This document shows, piece by piece, positions 1-10,186 of a stretch of 64,000 bases of DNA. The notes beneath the pieces are model-generated. The model ran no database searches, was not told the DNA's origin, and worked only from the letters and a program-made list of their open reading frames with translations. Position numbers and translations under genes: made by a program. The stretch covers positions 17,135,001 to 17,199,000 of the forward strand of contig NC_088327.1 of the NCBI RefSeq assembly GCF_036884655.1, in the 5' to 3' direction. Each line of letters opens with the position of its first letter. The first letter of the stretch is position 1. The stretch comes from Musa acuminata AAA Group (lineage: Eukaryota > Streptophyta > Magnoliopsida > Zingiberales > Musaceae).

Positions 1-1335
1 TCATGCTTAATGATGATGCATGGCTTTTGTATGAAAGGCTTGATGATTTTTGTGATGAATCTTGTCCTTGGTTTTCGATTTTAAACATGATACATGGTTT
101 TAATATAAGAACAAATATTTGGCCATGCTAATATAAAATCAATCATACAAATTGAAACTAAAGAAGATTCGATATCTTTAAGAATCATTCAACATTATGT
201 TCAATGAAGCCATACTTGATGTTTTAATGAAAATGTTAAGAGATTTGATATCATGCTTAATGAGTTTATATTTCGAAATTATGCATGATGATTTTTATGA
301 TTTATGGCTTGTTGATCCTTGTCGTGATGAAATTTAATTTTTTGGTTTTAAAACCATGATGAATGTTTTTATTTAGCAAAGGCATGCTTGTATAAAATAA
401 AAGGAGAATACATTTCTTGAAAATTTCTCAATTCCTATGTTATGAATTTTTGAACCATGAAATTGATTTTGATTTTTCATTAATGAATCCATGTATATTA
501 GATTTAGAAATTGATATAAAGGGTCTTCCTTTCTTTTTGCCAATGACAAAAGGGGAGAAAGAGTTACTAATGTGCTATCTTGAATTGATATAAAGGGTCA
601 TCTCAAAGAGAAATTAGCTAGCTTGCACAAGTCAAGAAAACGTAAAAACTTGCTTACCTTCTTGCACATCTAAAGAGAAGATGCAAATGTAATACTTGCC
701 AAATTGTTTACTTGCCTCATGTAAAACATTGTCTCTTGCTAGTTTGGCATTTTGCTAAAAAAGCAAAATTGACACTTCTCAAAAGAGAAGAAAGAGCTTG
801 CTATCTTGAACATCACAAGTTTGCCTATCTTAAGAAACAAAAATTACAAAAGTACTATCTTGCCTATCTCAAGAAGCAAAACTTACAACTTGCACATTGC
901 AATAGAAAGCAAGAATCATGAGCTTACACAAGAAAGCTATCTTGCATTTGCTTTCGAAATTTTTGCTAGCTTGTATGTAGCAAAACTTGCATATCATAAA
1001 AATTGCTAGCTTGTAGCCTAAAGAGAAGTAAACAGTTGCTAAACTTACACATATTTAATTGCTAGATTGTTTGATGATAAAATTTGATACTATGTTTATT
1101 ATGCAATAATTTGAACTTTTTATCTCTAAACTCATAAGAGTTGGAACTTCTCCTTTTTGTTGATGACAATGGGGGAGAAGTATGATGACATGATATGTTA
1201 TGCATAAGTTTATGATGACATGTTGCTTGGAATTTTGAATCCAAGAGTTTCTATCAATAAGCCAAATTGATATGGGGAGTTTATTTAAACTCCGGGAGTT
1301 AAGGTTAACTCCGTCATCAAGTGGTTGTCATCATC
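1..1335 (+). mobile_element. 3' non-coding interior of Sirevirus A
   Basis: AT-rich interior of a plus-strand Sirevirus whose 5' part lies left of the window. No coding frame of meaningful length is present. From about 596 to 1070 it carries degenerate short repeats built on GCTAGCTTGCA plus AAGAGAAGCAAA-like words. PPT-like stretches with partly complementary flanks lie near 525-560 and at 1147-1180. The same layout recurs in B, D, G, J, K and L, so assignment to this family is firm, but the 5' end of the element cannot be seen. Confidence 0.8.
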
Positions 1336-1349
1336 AAAAAGGGGGAGAT
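1336..1349 (+). other. polypurine tract of element A
   Basis: AAAAAGGGGGAGAT directly abuts the LTR start at 1350. It would prime plus-strand DNA synthesis during reverse transcription. The extended context TCATCATCAAAAAGGGGG is shared by the other Sirevirus copies in the window. Confidence 0.85.
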
Positions 1350-2377
1350 TATTGAATCTCATATTTTGATGATGAAACTACTTGATATGTGTTTATGATT
1401 TAATCTGCATTTTGAGTGACGCAGGATACTTCGATCAGGATGAGACAATTAAAACAGGAGAATCATGTTGTGCCGGAGGAACATGTCAAAAGATTAGACG
1501 TCGGGCCAGTGGATCGGTTGACGTATCGACAGAAGGTTTCGGGCTATTGATTCGGGCATCAGGCCAAGAAAAGCGGAGATTGTGCCAAGGATATTAGAGT
1601 TGCGAAGTCAATTGGCTGATTGGGCAATAGGCCGCAAGAGAGGACTATGTGCCAAAAAATCAAACGAAGCGTCGAGGGACCAATGACATGCCAGACAACT
1701 TGATTAATTGCTTAGGATTAATTGTCTCAATCAAATTTTTGTTTTAAGTGTGCAGGATTAACTATGATAGCTTGAAGGCATAAAACAAGTCTACCGGAGT
1801 CAAGTTCGATGGGTGTTTGAGAGTCCGCTGAGAGTCCAAAGATTCGTCGGAAGTGCTGCCGGAACCAACCGAGAAGAAATCTGGGACTTGCCAAAGTTTT
1901 CAGAAGTCCGCCAGAGAGATCGTTGGAGGTTCGTGGAGATCACCAGAAGGTTCGGCTACTTGCTAAAGACTCGCTGAACTCGCCACAAGACCGGGAGCCT
2001 ACTAGGAGTCTGCCGAAAGAAATCCGAGGGTGTATCGAAAGTCTGTCGGATGTTCGCCGAAAAGCTCGTCGGAAGGAAACTCGACATTGTTGGTTAAAAA
2101 CTTGCTTAGGACTATGTCTTAATTTCATAGTTTGCATATAATTAGGGTTAGGATTAAGGGTTAATCCTATAATCCGGTTAGGGGCCAATTGGGCCTAAGT
2201 TTTGACTGGTTTGGGCCAAGTTTGGAGCCCAACCAGTGAGCTGAAATAGTCTAGGCAGTGGCACCGCCCAGAACCCAAAGGATCGAGTGGTGGCACCGCC
2301 TAGCACTTGAAAGATCGAGCGGTGGCACCGCCAGCTCCGGGAATCTAAGAGGAATTCAAAATTTGGAGCCTAAATTT
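1350..2377 (+). mobile_element. 3' LTR of element A, left part
   Basis: Begins TATTGAATC (TG mutated to TA) right after the PPT. It contains the U3 with palindromic GGTGGCACCGCC-type motifs at about 2250-2335 and stops at 2377, where element B is inserted. The LTR resumes at 9664. The last five bases, AATTT (2373-2377), are the left copy of B's target-site duplication. The short open frames here are not genes. Confidence 0.88.
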
Positions 2378-3972
2378 TGTTAGGATCGGAGTGGCACTAA
2401 GAGGGGGGGGGTGAATTAGTGCAGCGGATTAAAACTTCGGTTTTAGTAAAATCTTTCGTACAATAAGAACGGAACTTGAAAAGCTTTAATCTTGAAAACG
2501 TATTCTTAAATATGTGCAGCAAAAGTAATAAGGAACTTAAAGCATATAAGAAGGTTTGCAATAATGTAAATAGCAATAATGAAATGCAAACCAAGAATCA
2601 CGCCGATTTTAGAGTGGTTCGGTCAAATGACCTACTCCACTTGTGAGGCCCCTCTTCGATGAGGCTCCCACCTTCCACTAGCAAGTCTCTTGAAATGGAA
2701 GGGTAAATACCCCTCTTACAACTTTTACAAGCGGTTCACTCTCTTACAGATTTTCAACAAGAAAGAAGGAGGTGAACACTAGCAAATTGAAAACAAGACA
2801 AGCTAACACTTTTCTAAGGCTTTTCTCTCAAACACTTGCTGCTCAAAAAGTTGTTCTCTCAGCTGAGATTTGAGGGGTATTTATAGGCCTCAAGAGGATT
2901 CAAATTTGGGCTTCAAAATTTGAATTCTCTTTGGGTTCCCGCTGTTGGAGGTGCCACCGCCCAGCCAAGCGGTGCCACCGCCCAGGGCTCGGGTGCTGGG
3001 CGGTGCCACCGCCCAGCCAGGAGGTGTCACCGCCCAGCTCTCGGGTGGTGGGCGGTGCCACCGCCCAGCTAGGCGGTGCCACCGCCTACAGTGTTTTCAG
3101 CCCGACTACAGTGTTTTCAGCCCGACTACAGTGTTTTCAGCCACTAGTTGGGCTTCAATCTTGGCTCTCTAGTTCGCTGGTTTAGCCTAAACCAACTCTG
3201 ACTTTGGGCCCAGTTGGCCCCTAACCAGGATATAGGATTATCTCTTAATCCTAATCCTAATTACAAGTGGACTACATAACCAAAACACATCCTAAGCAAA
3301 TTTTCAACCGCGAACGTCGAGTCTTGTTCTGGCGAGCTTTCCGACGAACTTCTTCCGACGGACTCCCTGCAAGCTCCCGAACTTGTGATGACTTTAATGA
3401 GTAGCCGAGCCTTCTCGGTGATCTCCGTGAACCTCCGACGATCTCTTCGGCGAACTTCCGAAAATTCCGACAGGTTCCCGATTTCTTCTCGGTTGGTTCT
3501 GGCAGCATCTCCGACGATTCTTCGGACTCTTAAACGTCCATCGAACTTGACTCCGGTATTCTCGCTTTGTGTTTTTTGGTTATCGTAGTTAATCCTGCAC
3601 ACACAAGCAAACACTCTACTCCGATCTAGACAATTATTATAACGCAAATTGACATTCTGTTGCCCGGCACGTCATTGGTTGGCGCTTCATCCGATTCTTC
3701 GGTGCATCGTCCTCTCTTGCAGCTTGTTGCCCAATCGGCGGTTGACCTCCGCAACCCCGATATCCTTGGCGCAATTTCGCTCTCCTTGGCCCGATGCCCG
3801 ACGCCCGAAGCCTTCTGCCATCCAATATCCTGACGTGATCTCCTCCGACGCAACGTCAATTCCTCCTGCGTTAATTGTCTAATCCTGATCGAGTAGACCT
3901 GTATCACTCAAAATGTAGTCAAACATTTAAACACAATCAATTAGTTTCATCATCAAAATCCGAGATTCAACA
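2378..3972 (-). mobile_element. 3' LTR of element B
   Basis: Minus-strand LTR, 1,595 bp, with ends TGTTGAATC/CCTAACA on its own strand. It contains a TATAAATA box (reverse complement near 2875-2890), a cluster of GGCGGTGCCACCGCC-type near-palindromes at about 2946-3086, and a roughly 20-bp unit repeated nearly three times at 3088-3143. Compared with the 5' LTR, about half of the differences fall in one patch near 3345-3372. Confidence 0.95.
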
Positions 3973-3986
3973 ATCTCCCCCTTTTT
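3973..3986 (-). other. polypurine tract of element B
   Basis: The minus strand reads AAAAAGGGGGAGAT immediately before the 3' LTR, identical to the tract of element A. Confidence 0.9.
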
Positions 3987-6900
3987 GATGATGACAACTA
4001 ATTGATGACTAACGGAGTTAACCTTAACTCCCCGGAGTTTAACTAAACTCCCCCTATCAATATGCCATTGATAGAACACTTGGATTATCCCAAATCCAAG
4101 TAACATTCATCACATGTTATGAAAAACATTTAAACTATCATGCAAATATATAAAATATTTAATTCAATGCATGAAGTCATCAATATACTTCTCCCCCTAT
4201 GTCATCAACAAAAAGGAGAAGTAGCTACTCTTATGTGTTTATTATATGGGTTCAAACCATTGCATGAAAAACATAATATTAAATTTTTATCATCATGCAA
4301 TTTTGAAGATAGAAAATTTAGCAAGTAATGCATCATGCTTGGGACATTCAAGCTATCAAGTTTTAGATATACAAGTTTTACAGCATATAAGATAACACTT
4401 TTGGTAATGTTCAAGATAGCAAGTTCTACATCATGCAAGCTAGCAATATTGAGATGTTCAAGAAAGCAACTCTTGCTTCTTGAAATATGCAAATTGTAAG
4501 CTAGCAAATTTTTGCTTCCTTTGCAATGTTTGAGCTAGCAATTTTGCTTCCGTTGCAAAGTGCAAGTTAGTATGTTTTGCATCTTGAGATAAACAAGATT
4601 GTATTTTTGGTATGCAAATTTATAGTATACAAGCTATCAACTTTTGCACATAAAAAGTTAGCAAAATTTTACATCTTTTGAGATGTGCAAGATGGACTAT
4701 TTTGCCTCTTTTCAAATTGTGCAAGCTAGCAAATTTGCTATCTAGCAAGTTTTGCTCCCCCTTTGTCAGTGTCAAATAGAAGGGAATAACAATACAATCA
4801 TGTAATTCATTTCTCTTTACTATAATATTCAAATCATGATAAGGGTAAATAATAAAGATGAAAAATGAATGTCAAAAGACATATAACATTTTTGACAAAT
4901 TTCTTCTTTTGTAGATAGAAAACATGATAGGAAACAATCTTGATTCAAAAAGAAAACTCAAGTTATAAATTATCAAGATGTCAAGTAGCATGTCATGGTT
5001 TACAAAAACAAGTTTCTTGCTAGTTAATAGCAAAAAGAATCTCAATTCATGCATATAAAATCTTATGATTCACATAGAACATCTCCTCTTTTATAAAACG
5101 AGAGAATCATGATGAAGAATCTTGATTTACATAGAGTTTCAAAATATAATTATCAATATCATGAATACTAAAAGACCATGAAAATTTTGATAAATATCCT
5201 TTTAAATAGAAAACAAACTTGATTCATTCAATAGAAAATTGTGAGAAATCAAGATCATGATTTCAATAAAATCCATTAAATTCAAATCATTTTCATAATC
5301 TATGAGATTCATAAAAATAATACAAATAGATTCATCAAAATCAACAATATAGAAAAAATAATTTTCAAGAAGAAAAATGTTCTTCTCTTTTAGTTGCTTC
5401 AATTCATGTAATTTATTTCATTCAAGCATGCCTCCCCTTTTTTTATGTCAAATAAAAACATGTATCATGTTTAAAACCGAAAGTGCTAGATTTATTATGA
5501 CAAGGATCAATAAGGCACTTTCATTATGGTAAAAAGAAAATCGATAATCTGTAAATTACAAGATTCATTATGCATAATTTTAAAAATCTTATGCATAGAA
5601 CAAAATCATCAATCATGATATCAAGACATTTATCATTTAAAGCATTCATGATTCACATCATATGCAATACATCACATATATTATCATAATAAAAGGCATA
5701 AGTATTGCATGCATCATTCCAAATTATAAATATTTCAAATCATAATGGTATTAATTTGTCAAATTGCATCCTACCATGCATGATCATAACTTTTCATTTG
5801 TATGCATCAAAATAATCTCAAGAGTATTTCATGCATGATTTTATATCACCAAAAAAGGAATATCAAGAAGAAAATAATTGGTGATGAGATAAACATTTCC
5901 TGAATATAAGGAATTACATAAAAATTTTATCATGAAGGATTAGAACATGTGAATACCAGAAGACATGATTTCTTTTTGAAAAACCTACTCATTAATAATC
6001 AAAAGAAAATCTTAGGAGATCGATTAATGAAAAATCTTGATTCATAATAAATCTTAATTTGTAAATATCACGGAATCAAGATCATGATTTTAGATAAAAC
6101 TCATTCAAATTCAAATCGTCTAAATCATCAAAATCTCAACATTTCTTTCAAGAGATTCAAAATGACATAAATAATTTTATTGGTCTCTTAGGTATAAATC
6201 AATAAGATAGAGAAAAAGAAAATTTTCAATAAAAAATCTTTCCTCCTTTTGTTTCAACTTATTGATTGATTCCATGCATGCATCTCCTTTTCTTTCAAAT
6301 CCATGCATCATCGTTTTAAAACAAAAAAAAAATCAAAGATCATCAAGATAAAAAAGTGCAACACATAATTCAAAAAAAAATGATTTCAACTCATTACTTC
6401 AAGTCAAATCAATATCATGATTTTGATATAACTCATTTGTAATTCAAATCATCAAACCAAAATCATTTTCAAGGGATTCATATAAATCAACAAGATAGAG
6501 AAAAATAATTTTCAAGAACAATGCTTTTCTCTTTTTAGTTATTTAAATTCATGTCATTTATGCTAGATAAAAATGTGCATCAACATTTAGGATCGAAAAA
6601 TGAATTTTGTCATAAAAACCATCAAGACCAAAAAATCATCATGTATAACTTTACAATCTCATGCATAAAATCATAGCATCAAAACTTTCAATAGTTTCAT
6701 TACAACATCAAGTAAGGTTTTATTGAACATAATTTTGAATGATTCTTATAGATATTTAAAATTTCTTTAGTTTTACTTTATATGATTGACTTTATATTAG
6801 CATGCTTCAAATTTTGTTCTTATGTCAAAACTATACATCATGTTTGAAAACCAAAGATAAGGTTCATAAAAAAATCATAAAACCTTCCATTCAAAAGTCA

Positions 6901-7092
6901 TGCATCGACATTGAAAATCAATATGGAAATCGTCAAAGTACAAATTCTTGCTTCTCAAGCACATATATAAGATTAATCTTACTAGGTGTATAAGCATTAT
7001 ATTTATATCTAACATTTTATTGCATTAACATAACACAAGCAATTTTCAAGAAAATTAATCCTAAACTAAATTAAAAATAACTCAAGAAAGTA
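3987..7092 (-). mobile_element. non-coding interior of element B
   Basis: About 3.1 kb of AT-rich sequence between gag and the PPT. No pol or env-like frame is visible on either strand. Short repeats with GCTAGC cores and TTTGCTTCT words occupy about 4330-4760. PPT-like hairpins lie near 4187-4222 and 4750-4790. The 4800-7090 stretch is AT-rich filler with repeated ATCATGATT/AATCAAGAT words and nothing further I can name. In autonomous Sireviruses pol would lie between gag and this region. Confidence 0.85.
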
Positions 7093-8013
7093 TTATGTAA
7101 TTTCGAAATGAATTAGTGGGATTTTGATTACCTCATTGTTGAAAGAGGGTGAGGCATAGTTTGCCACCTCGCCTTTCTTGATTTTCTCCTCGTCTTCGGA
7201 AGAGCTCAATTCATCCCAACTTTTGTTCTTCTTGCGTTCAAAGCAAGTAGTTCCATTCTTTTTGCTTTTTAATTTTTGTTTCATTTGTAGTTTAAGTTCA
7301 CCATCACTTGAGCTTATGCTCGAGTGGTATTCATGTGTTCTATGTCCCAAATCCTTCCTATCATTTGGAAGGTTGTTCTCGAGTTTCTTTTTTGCCACAT
7401 TGTTCATTTCGTAGGTCATTAGAGACCCAATAAGTTCTTCGAGAGGGAATGTTTTAAGGTCCTTGGCCTCTTGAATGGCCGTAACTTTTGGATCCCAACT
7501 TTTTGGAAGGGATCTTAAGATTTTAGTGACTAGTTCAAAATTAGAAAAACTTTTACCAAGAGCTTTGAGTCCATTGATGACATCCGTGAACCGGGTGTAC
7601 ATGTCTCCGATGGACTCACTTGGTTTCATCCGGAAAAGTTCATAAGAATGCACAAGAATATTGATTTTGGACTCTTTCACTCGGCTAGTGCCTTCATGAG
7701 TGACCTCTAGAGTTCTCCAAATATCAAAAGCCGAGTCACACATCGAAACGCGATTAAATTCACTTTTGTCAAGTGCACAATATAAGGCATTCATAGCCTT
7801 TGCATTTAAAGAAAACATCTTCTTCTCCAAATCATTCCAATGGTTCATTGGGAGAGAAGACATTTCAAATCCATTTTCGACTATGTCCCATAAATTCAAA
7901 TCCAAAGAAAGTAAGAAAACTCTCATTCGAGTTTTCCAACAAGTGTAGTCCGTCCCATTGAAAAAGGGAGGACGAATGAGAGAGTGACCCTCTTGAAAGC
8001 CATAAAGAGCCAT
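7093..8013 (-). CDS. Sirevirus gag-like protein, intact ORF, zinc knuckle lost
   Basis: A 306-residue ORF starting 36 bp downstream of the PBS, so the start is well placed. Residues about 10-200 form the copia-type gag polypeptide region, with FFNGTDYTCWKTRM (residues 18-30), ALDKSEFNRVS, THEGTSRVKESK, MYTRFTDVINGLKALGK and LEELIGSLMTYEM, all typical of this family. The C-terminal part is serine/acid-rich (SSSEDEE near 271-276). Gag normally forms the virus-like particle and packages RNA through a CX2CX4HX4C zinc knuckle. Here only the first cysteine (C257, in TTCFERKK) remains and the rest of the knuckle is missing. No pol is fused downstream. It is open throughout, unlike all the other gag copies here, so it may still be translated. 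Confidence 0.88.
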   Translation of the reverse strand: MALYGFQEGHSLIRPPFFNGTDYTCWKTRMRVFLLSLDLNLWDIVENGFEMSSLPMNHWNDLEKKMFSLNAKAMNALYCALDKSEFNRVSMCDSAFDIWRTLEVTHEGTSRVKESKINILVHSYELFRMKPSESIGDMYTRFTDVINGLKALGKSFSNFELVTKILRSLPKSWDPKVTAIQEAKDLKTFPLEELIGSLMTYEMNNVAKKKLENNLPNDRKDLGHRTHEYHSSISSSDGELKLQMKQKLKSKKNGTTCFERKKNKSWDELSSSEDEEKIKKGEVANYASPSFNNEVIKIPLIHFEIT

Positions 8014-8049
8014 TTCTATTTGGGTGTTAAACCAAAGTAGAAAACCGTG

Positions 8050-8061
8050 GCTCTGATACCA
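8050..8061 (-). other. primer-binding site of element B
   Basis: The minus strand reads TGGTATCAGAGC, complementary to the 3' end of plant initiator tRNA-Met, two bases inside the 5' LTR. This is the standard minus-strand priming site of plant copia elements. Confidence 0.92.
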
Positions 8062-8562
8062 ATTGTTAGGATCCGAGTGGCACTAAGAGGGGGGGGTGAA
8101 TTAGTGCAGCGGATTAAAACTTCGGTTTTAGTAAAATCTTTCGTACAATAAGAACGGAACTTGAAAAGCTTTAATCTTGAAAACGTATTCTTAAATATGT
8201 GCAGCAAAAGTAATAAGGAACTTAAAGCATATAAGAAGGTTTGCAATAATGTAAATAGCAATAATGAAATGCAAACCAAGAATCACGCCGATTTTAGAGT
8301 GGTTCGGTCAAATGACCTACTCCACTTGCGAGGCCCCTCTTCGATGAGGCTCCCACCTTCCACTAGCAAGTCTCTTGAAATGGAAGGGTAAATACCCCTC
8401 TTACAACTTTTACAAGCGGTTCACTCTCTTACAGATTTTCAACAAGAAAGAAGGAGGTGAACACTAGCAAATTGAAAACAAGACAAGCTAACACTTTTCT
8501 AAGGCTTTTCTCTCAAACACTTGCTGCTCAAAAAGTTGTTCTCTCAGCTGAGATTTGAGGGG

Positions 8563-8570
8563 TATTTATA
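8563..8570 (-). promoter_or_regulatory. TATA box of the B 5' LTR
   Basis: The minus strand reads TATAAATA within GGCCTATAAATACCCC. The equivalent CCTATAAATACC lies in nearly every LTR of the window (for example 9680-9687, 10787-10797, 13198-13206, 46612-46622). Transcription would start a few tens of bases downstream, defining the U3/R boundary; that start is inferred. Confidence 0.75.
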
Positions 8571-8631
8571 GGCCTCAAGAGGATTCAAATTTGGGCTTCA
8601 AAATTTGAATTCTCTTTGGGTTCCCGCTGTT

Positions 8632-8772
8632 GGAGGTGCCACCGCCCAGCCAAGCGGTGCCACCGCCCAGGGCTCGGGTGCTGGGCGGTGCCACCGCCCA
8701 GCCAGGAGGTGTCACCGCCCAGCTCTCGGGTGGTGGGCGGTGCCACCGCCTAGCTAGGCGGTGCCACCGCCT
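8632..8772 (-). repeat. cluster of near-palindromic LTR motifs
   Basis: Five to six copies of a 15-bp near-palindrome, GGCGGTGCCACCGCC and variants, separated by CAGCC/CAGGG spacers, immediately upstream of the TATA box in LTR orientation. Every Sirevirus LTR in the window has an equivalent cluster, with varying copy number. Palindromic repeats upstream of the TATA box are a known feature of Sirevirus LTRs. A role as enhancer or silencing target is inference. Confidence 0.8.
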
Positions 8773-9658
8773 ACAGTGTTTTCAGCCCGACTACAGTGTT
8801 TTCAGCCCGACTACAGTGTTTTCAGCCACTAGTTGGGCTTCAATCTTGGCTCTCTAGTTCGCTGGTTTAGCCTAAACCAACTCTGACTTTGGGCCCAGTT
8901 GGCCCCTAACCAGGATATAGGATTATCTCTTAATCCTAATCCTAATTACAAGTGGACTACATAACCAAAACACATCCTAAGCAAATTTTCAACCGCGAAC
9001 GTCGAGTCTTGTTCTGGCGAGCTTTCCGACGAACTTTCTGCCGACGGGCTTCTAGCAAGCTCCCGAACTTGTGATGACTTTAATGAGTAGCCGAGCCTTC
9101 TCGGTGATCTCCGTGAACCTCCGACGATCTCTTCGGCGAACTTCCGAAAATTCCGACAGGTTCCCGATTTCTTCTCGGTTGGTTCTGGCAGCATCTCCGA
9201 CGATTCTTCGGACTCTTAAACGTCCATCGAACTTGACTCCGGTATTCTCGCTTTGTGTTTTTTGGTTATCGTAGTTAATCCTGCACACACAAGCAAACAC
9301 TCTACTCCGATCTAGACAATTATTATAACGCAAATTGACATTCTGTTGCCCGGCACGTCATTGGTTGGCGCTTCATCCGATTCTTCGGTGCATCGTCCTC
9401 TCTTGCAGCTTGTTGCCCAATCGGTGGTTGACCTCCGCAACCCCGATATCCTTGGCGCAATTTCGCTCTCCTTGGCCCGATGCCCGACGCCCGAAGCCTT
9501 CTGCCATCCAATATCCTGACGTGATCTCCTCCGACGCAACGTCAATTCCTCCTGCGTTAATTGTCTAATCCTGATCGAGTAGACCTGTATCACTCAAAAT
9601 GTAGTCAAACATTTAAACACAATCAATTAGTTTCATCATCAAAATCCGAGATTCAACA

Positions 9659-10186
9659 AATTTGAATCCTCTTAGGGTCTATAAATACCCCTCAATTCTT
9701 GGCAGAGAATACAACCTTTTGAGAAGTTAGAGATTGAGATAAAGCCTTAGCAAAGCCTTTAGCAAGTCTTGTTTTGAATTGCTTAAGTGTTTACCTCCCT
9801 CTTTCTCTTTGAAAATCTATAAGAGTGTGAACCACTTGTAAAAGGTTGCAAGAGGGGTATTTGTCTTTCCCCTTCAAAGTGATTTGCTAATAGAAGTTGG
9901 GAGTCTCATCGAAGAAGGCTTCCGCAAGTAGATATAGGTCATTTGACTCAACCACTTTAAATTGCAGTGTTCCTTAAATGTGTGAGTGTTTAGCTTTTTG
10001 AAACGTTTATTTACTTAGTAGCAAACTTTCAGTTTTCATCTCCTTCCTTTACTCGAGCTATTTTTACTAAGTCATCCTTCGTCGAATCGAAATCTCTACA
10101 CATTTACGAAATCGATTTTAAACTTACAAGTTTCAATCCGCTGCACTAATTCACCCCCCCCTCTTAGTACCGCTCCGATCCTAACA
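9659..10186 (+). mobile_element. 3' LTR of element A, right part
   Basis: Continues the LTR broken at 2377. It starts with the second AATTT copy, holds TATAAATA at 9680-9687, and ends ...GATCCTAACA at 10186 after a C-rich tract. What follows is the middle of another LTR, so A itself appears to be inserted in LTR C. Confidence 0.88.

Larger units (their letters stand above)
2378..9658 (-). mobile_element. full-length gag-only Sirevirus B
   Basis: Complete minus-strand LTR retrotransposon of 7,281 bp, flanked by a perfect 5-bp target-site duplication AATTT (2373-2377 and 9659-9663). Reading the minus strand: 5' LTR (8064-9658), PBS, one gag ORF, a ~3.1-kb non-coding interior, PPT, 3' LTR (2378-3972). 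There is no protease, integrase, reverse transcriptase or RNase H, so it must use enzymes from elsewhere. The two LTRs are both 1,595 bp and differ at only about ten sites, so insertion was recent. It sits inside the 3' LTR of element A. This is the best-preserved element of the window. Confidence 0.95.
8064..9658 (-). mobile_element. 5' LTR of element B
   Basis: 1,595-bp LTR carrying the promoter of element B. It ends with GATTCAACA (reverse complement of TGTTGAATC) at 9658, followed by the AATTT duplication. Length is identical to the 3' LTR. A run of 8 G (9 in the 3' LTR) lies next to the U5 end. Confidence 0.95.

Noticed and set aside
1382..1597. Frames reading MIYVYDLICVLSDAG-like sequence near LTR starts (also 26077-26325, 48286-48534)
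   Set aside because: They cover the U3 start of LTRs, are short, and are broken in most copies; the similarity follows from shared LTR ancestry.
2900..3185. Overlapping frames rich in Gly, Ala, Pro and Trp in the LTRs (also 8630-8857, 20776-21126, 41715-41995, 58759-59097)
   Set aside because: They are read-through of palindromic LTR motifs and occur in opposite frames of the same LTR; no family motif or conserved frame.
3261..3647. Arg/Glu-rich 128-codon minus frame repeated at 9052-9333
   Set aside because: It lies inside both LTRs of element B in the U3; duplication is due to the LTRs, and related LTRs do not keep the frame open.
8632..8772. Regularly spaced palindromic repeats resembling a CRISPR array
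   Set aside because: Spacers are short and themselves repetitive, the cluster sits inside an LTR next to a TATA box, and the organism is a plant.
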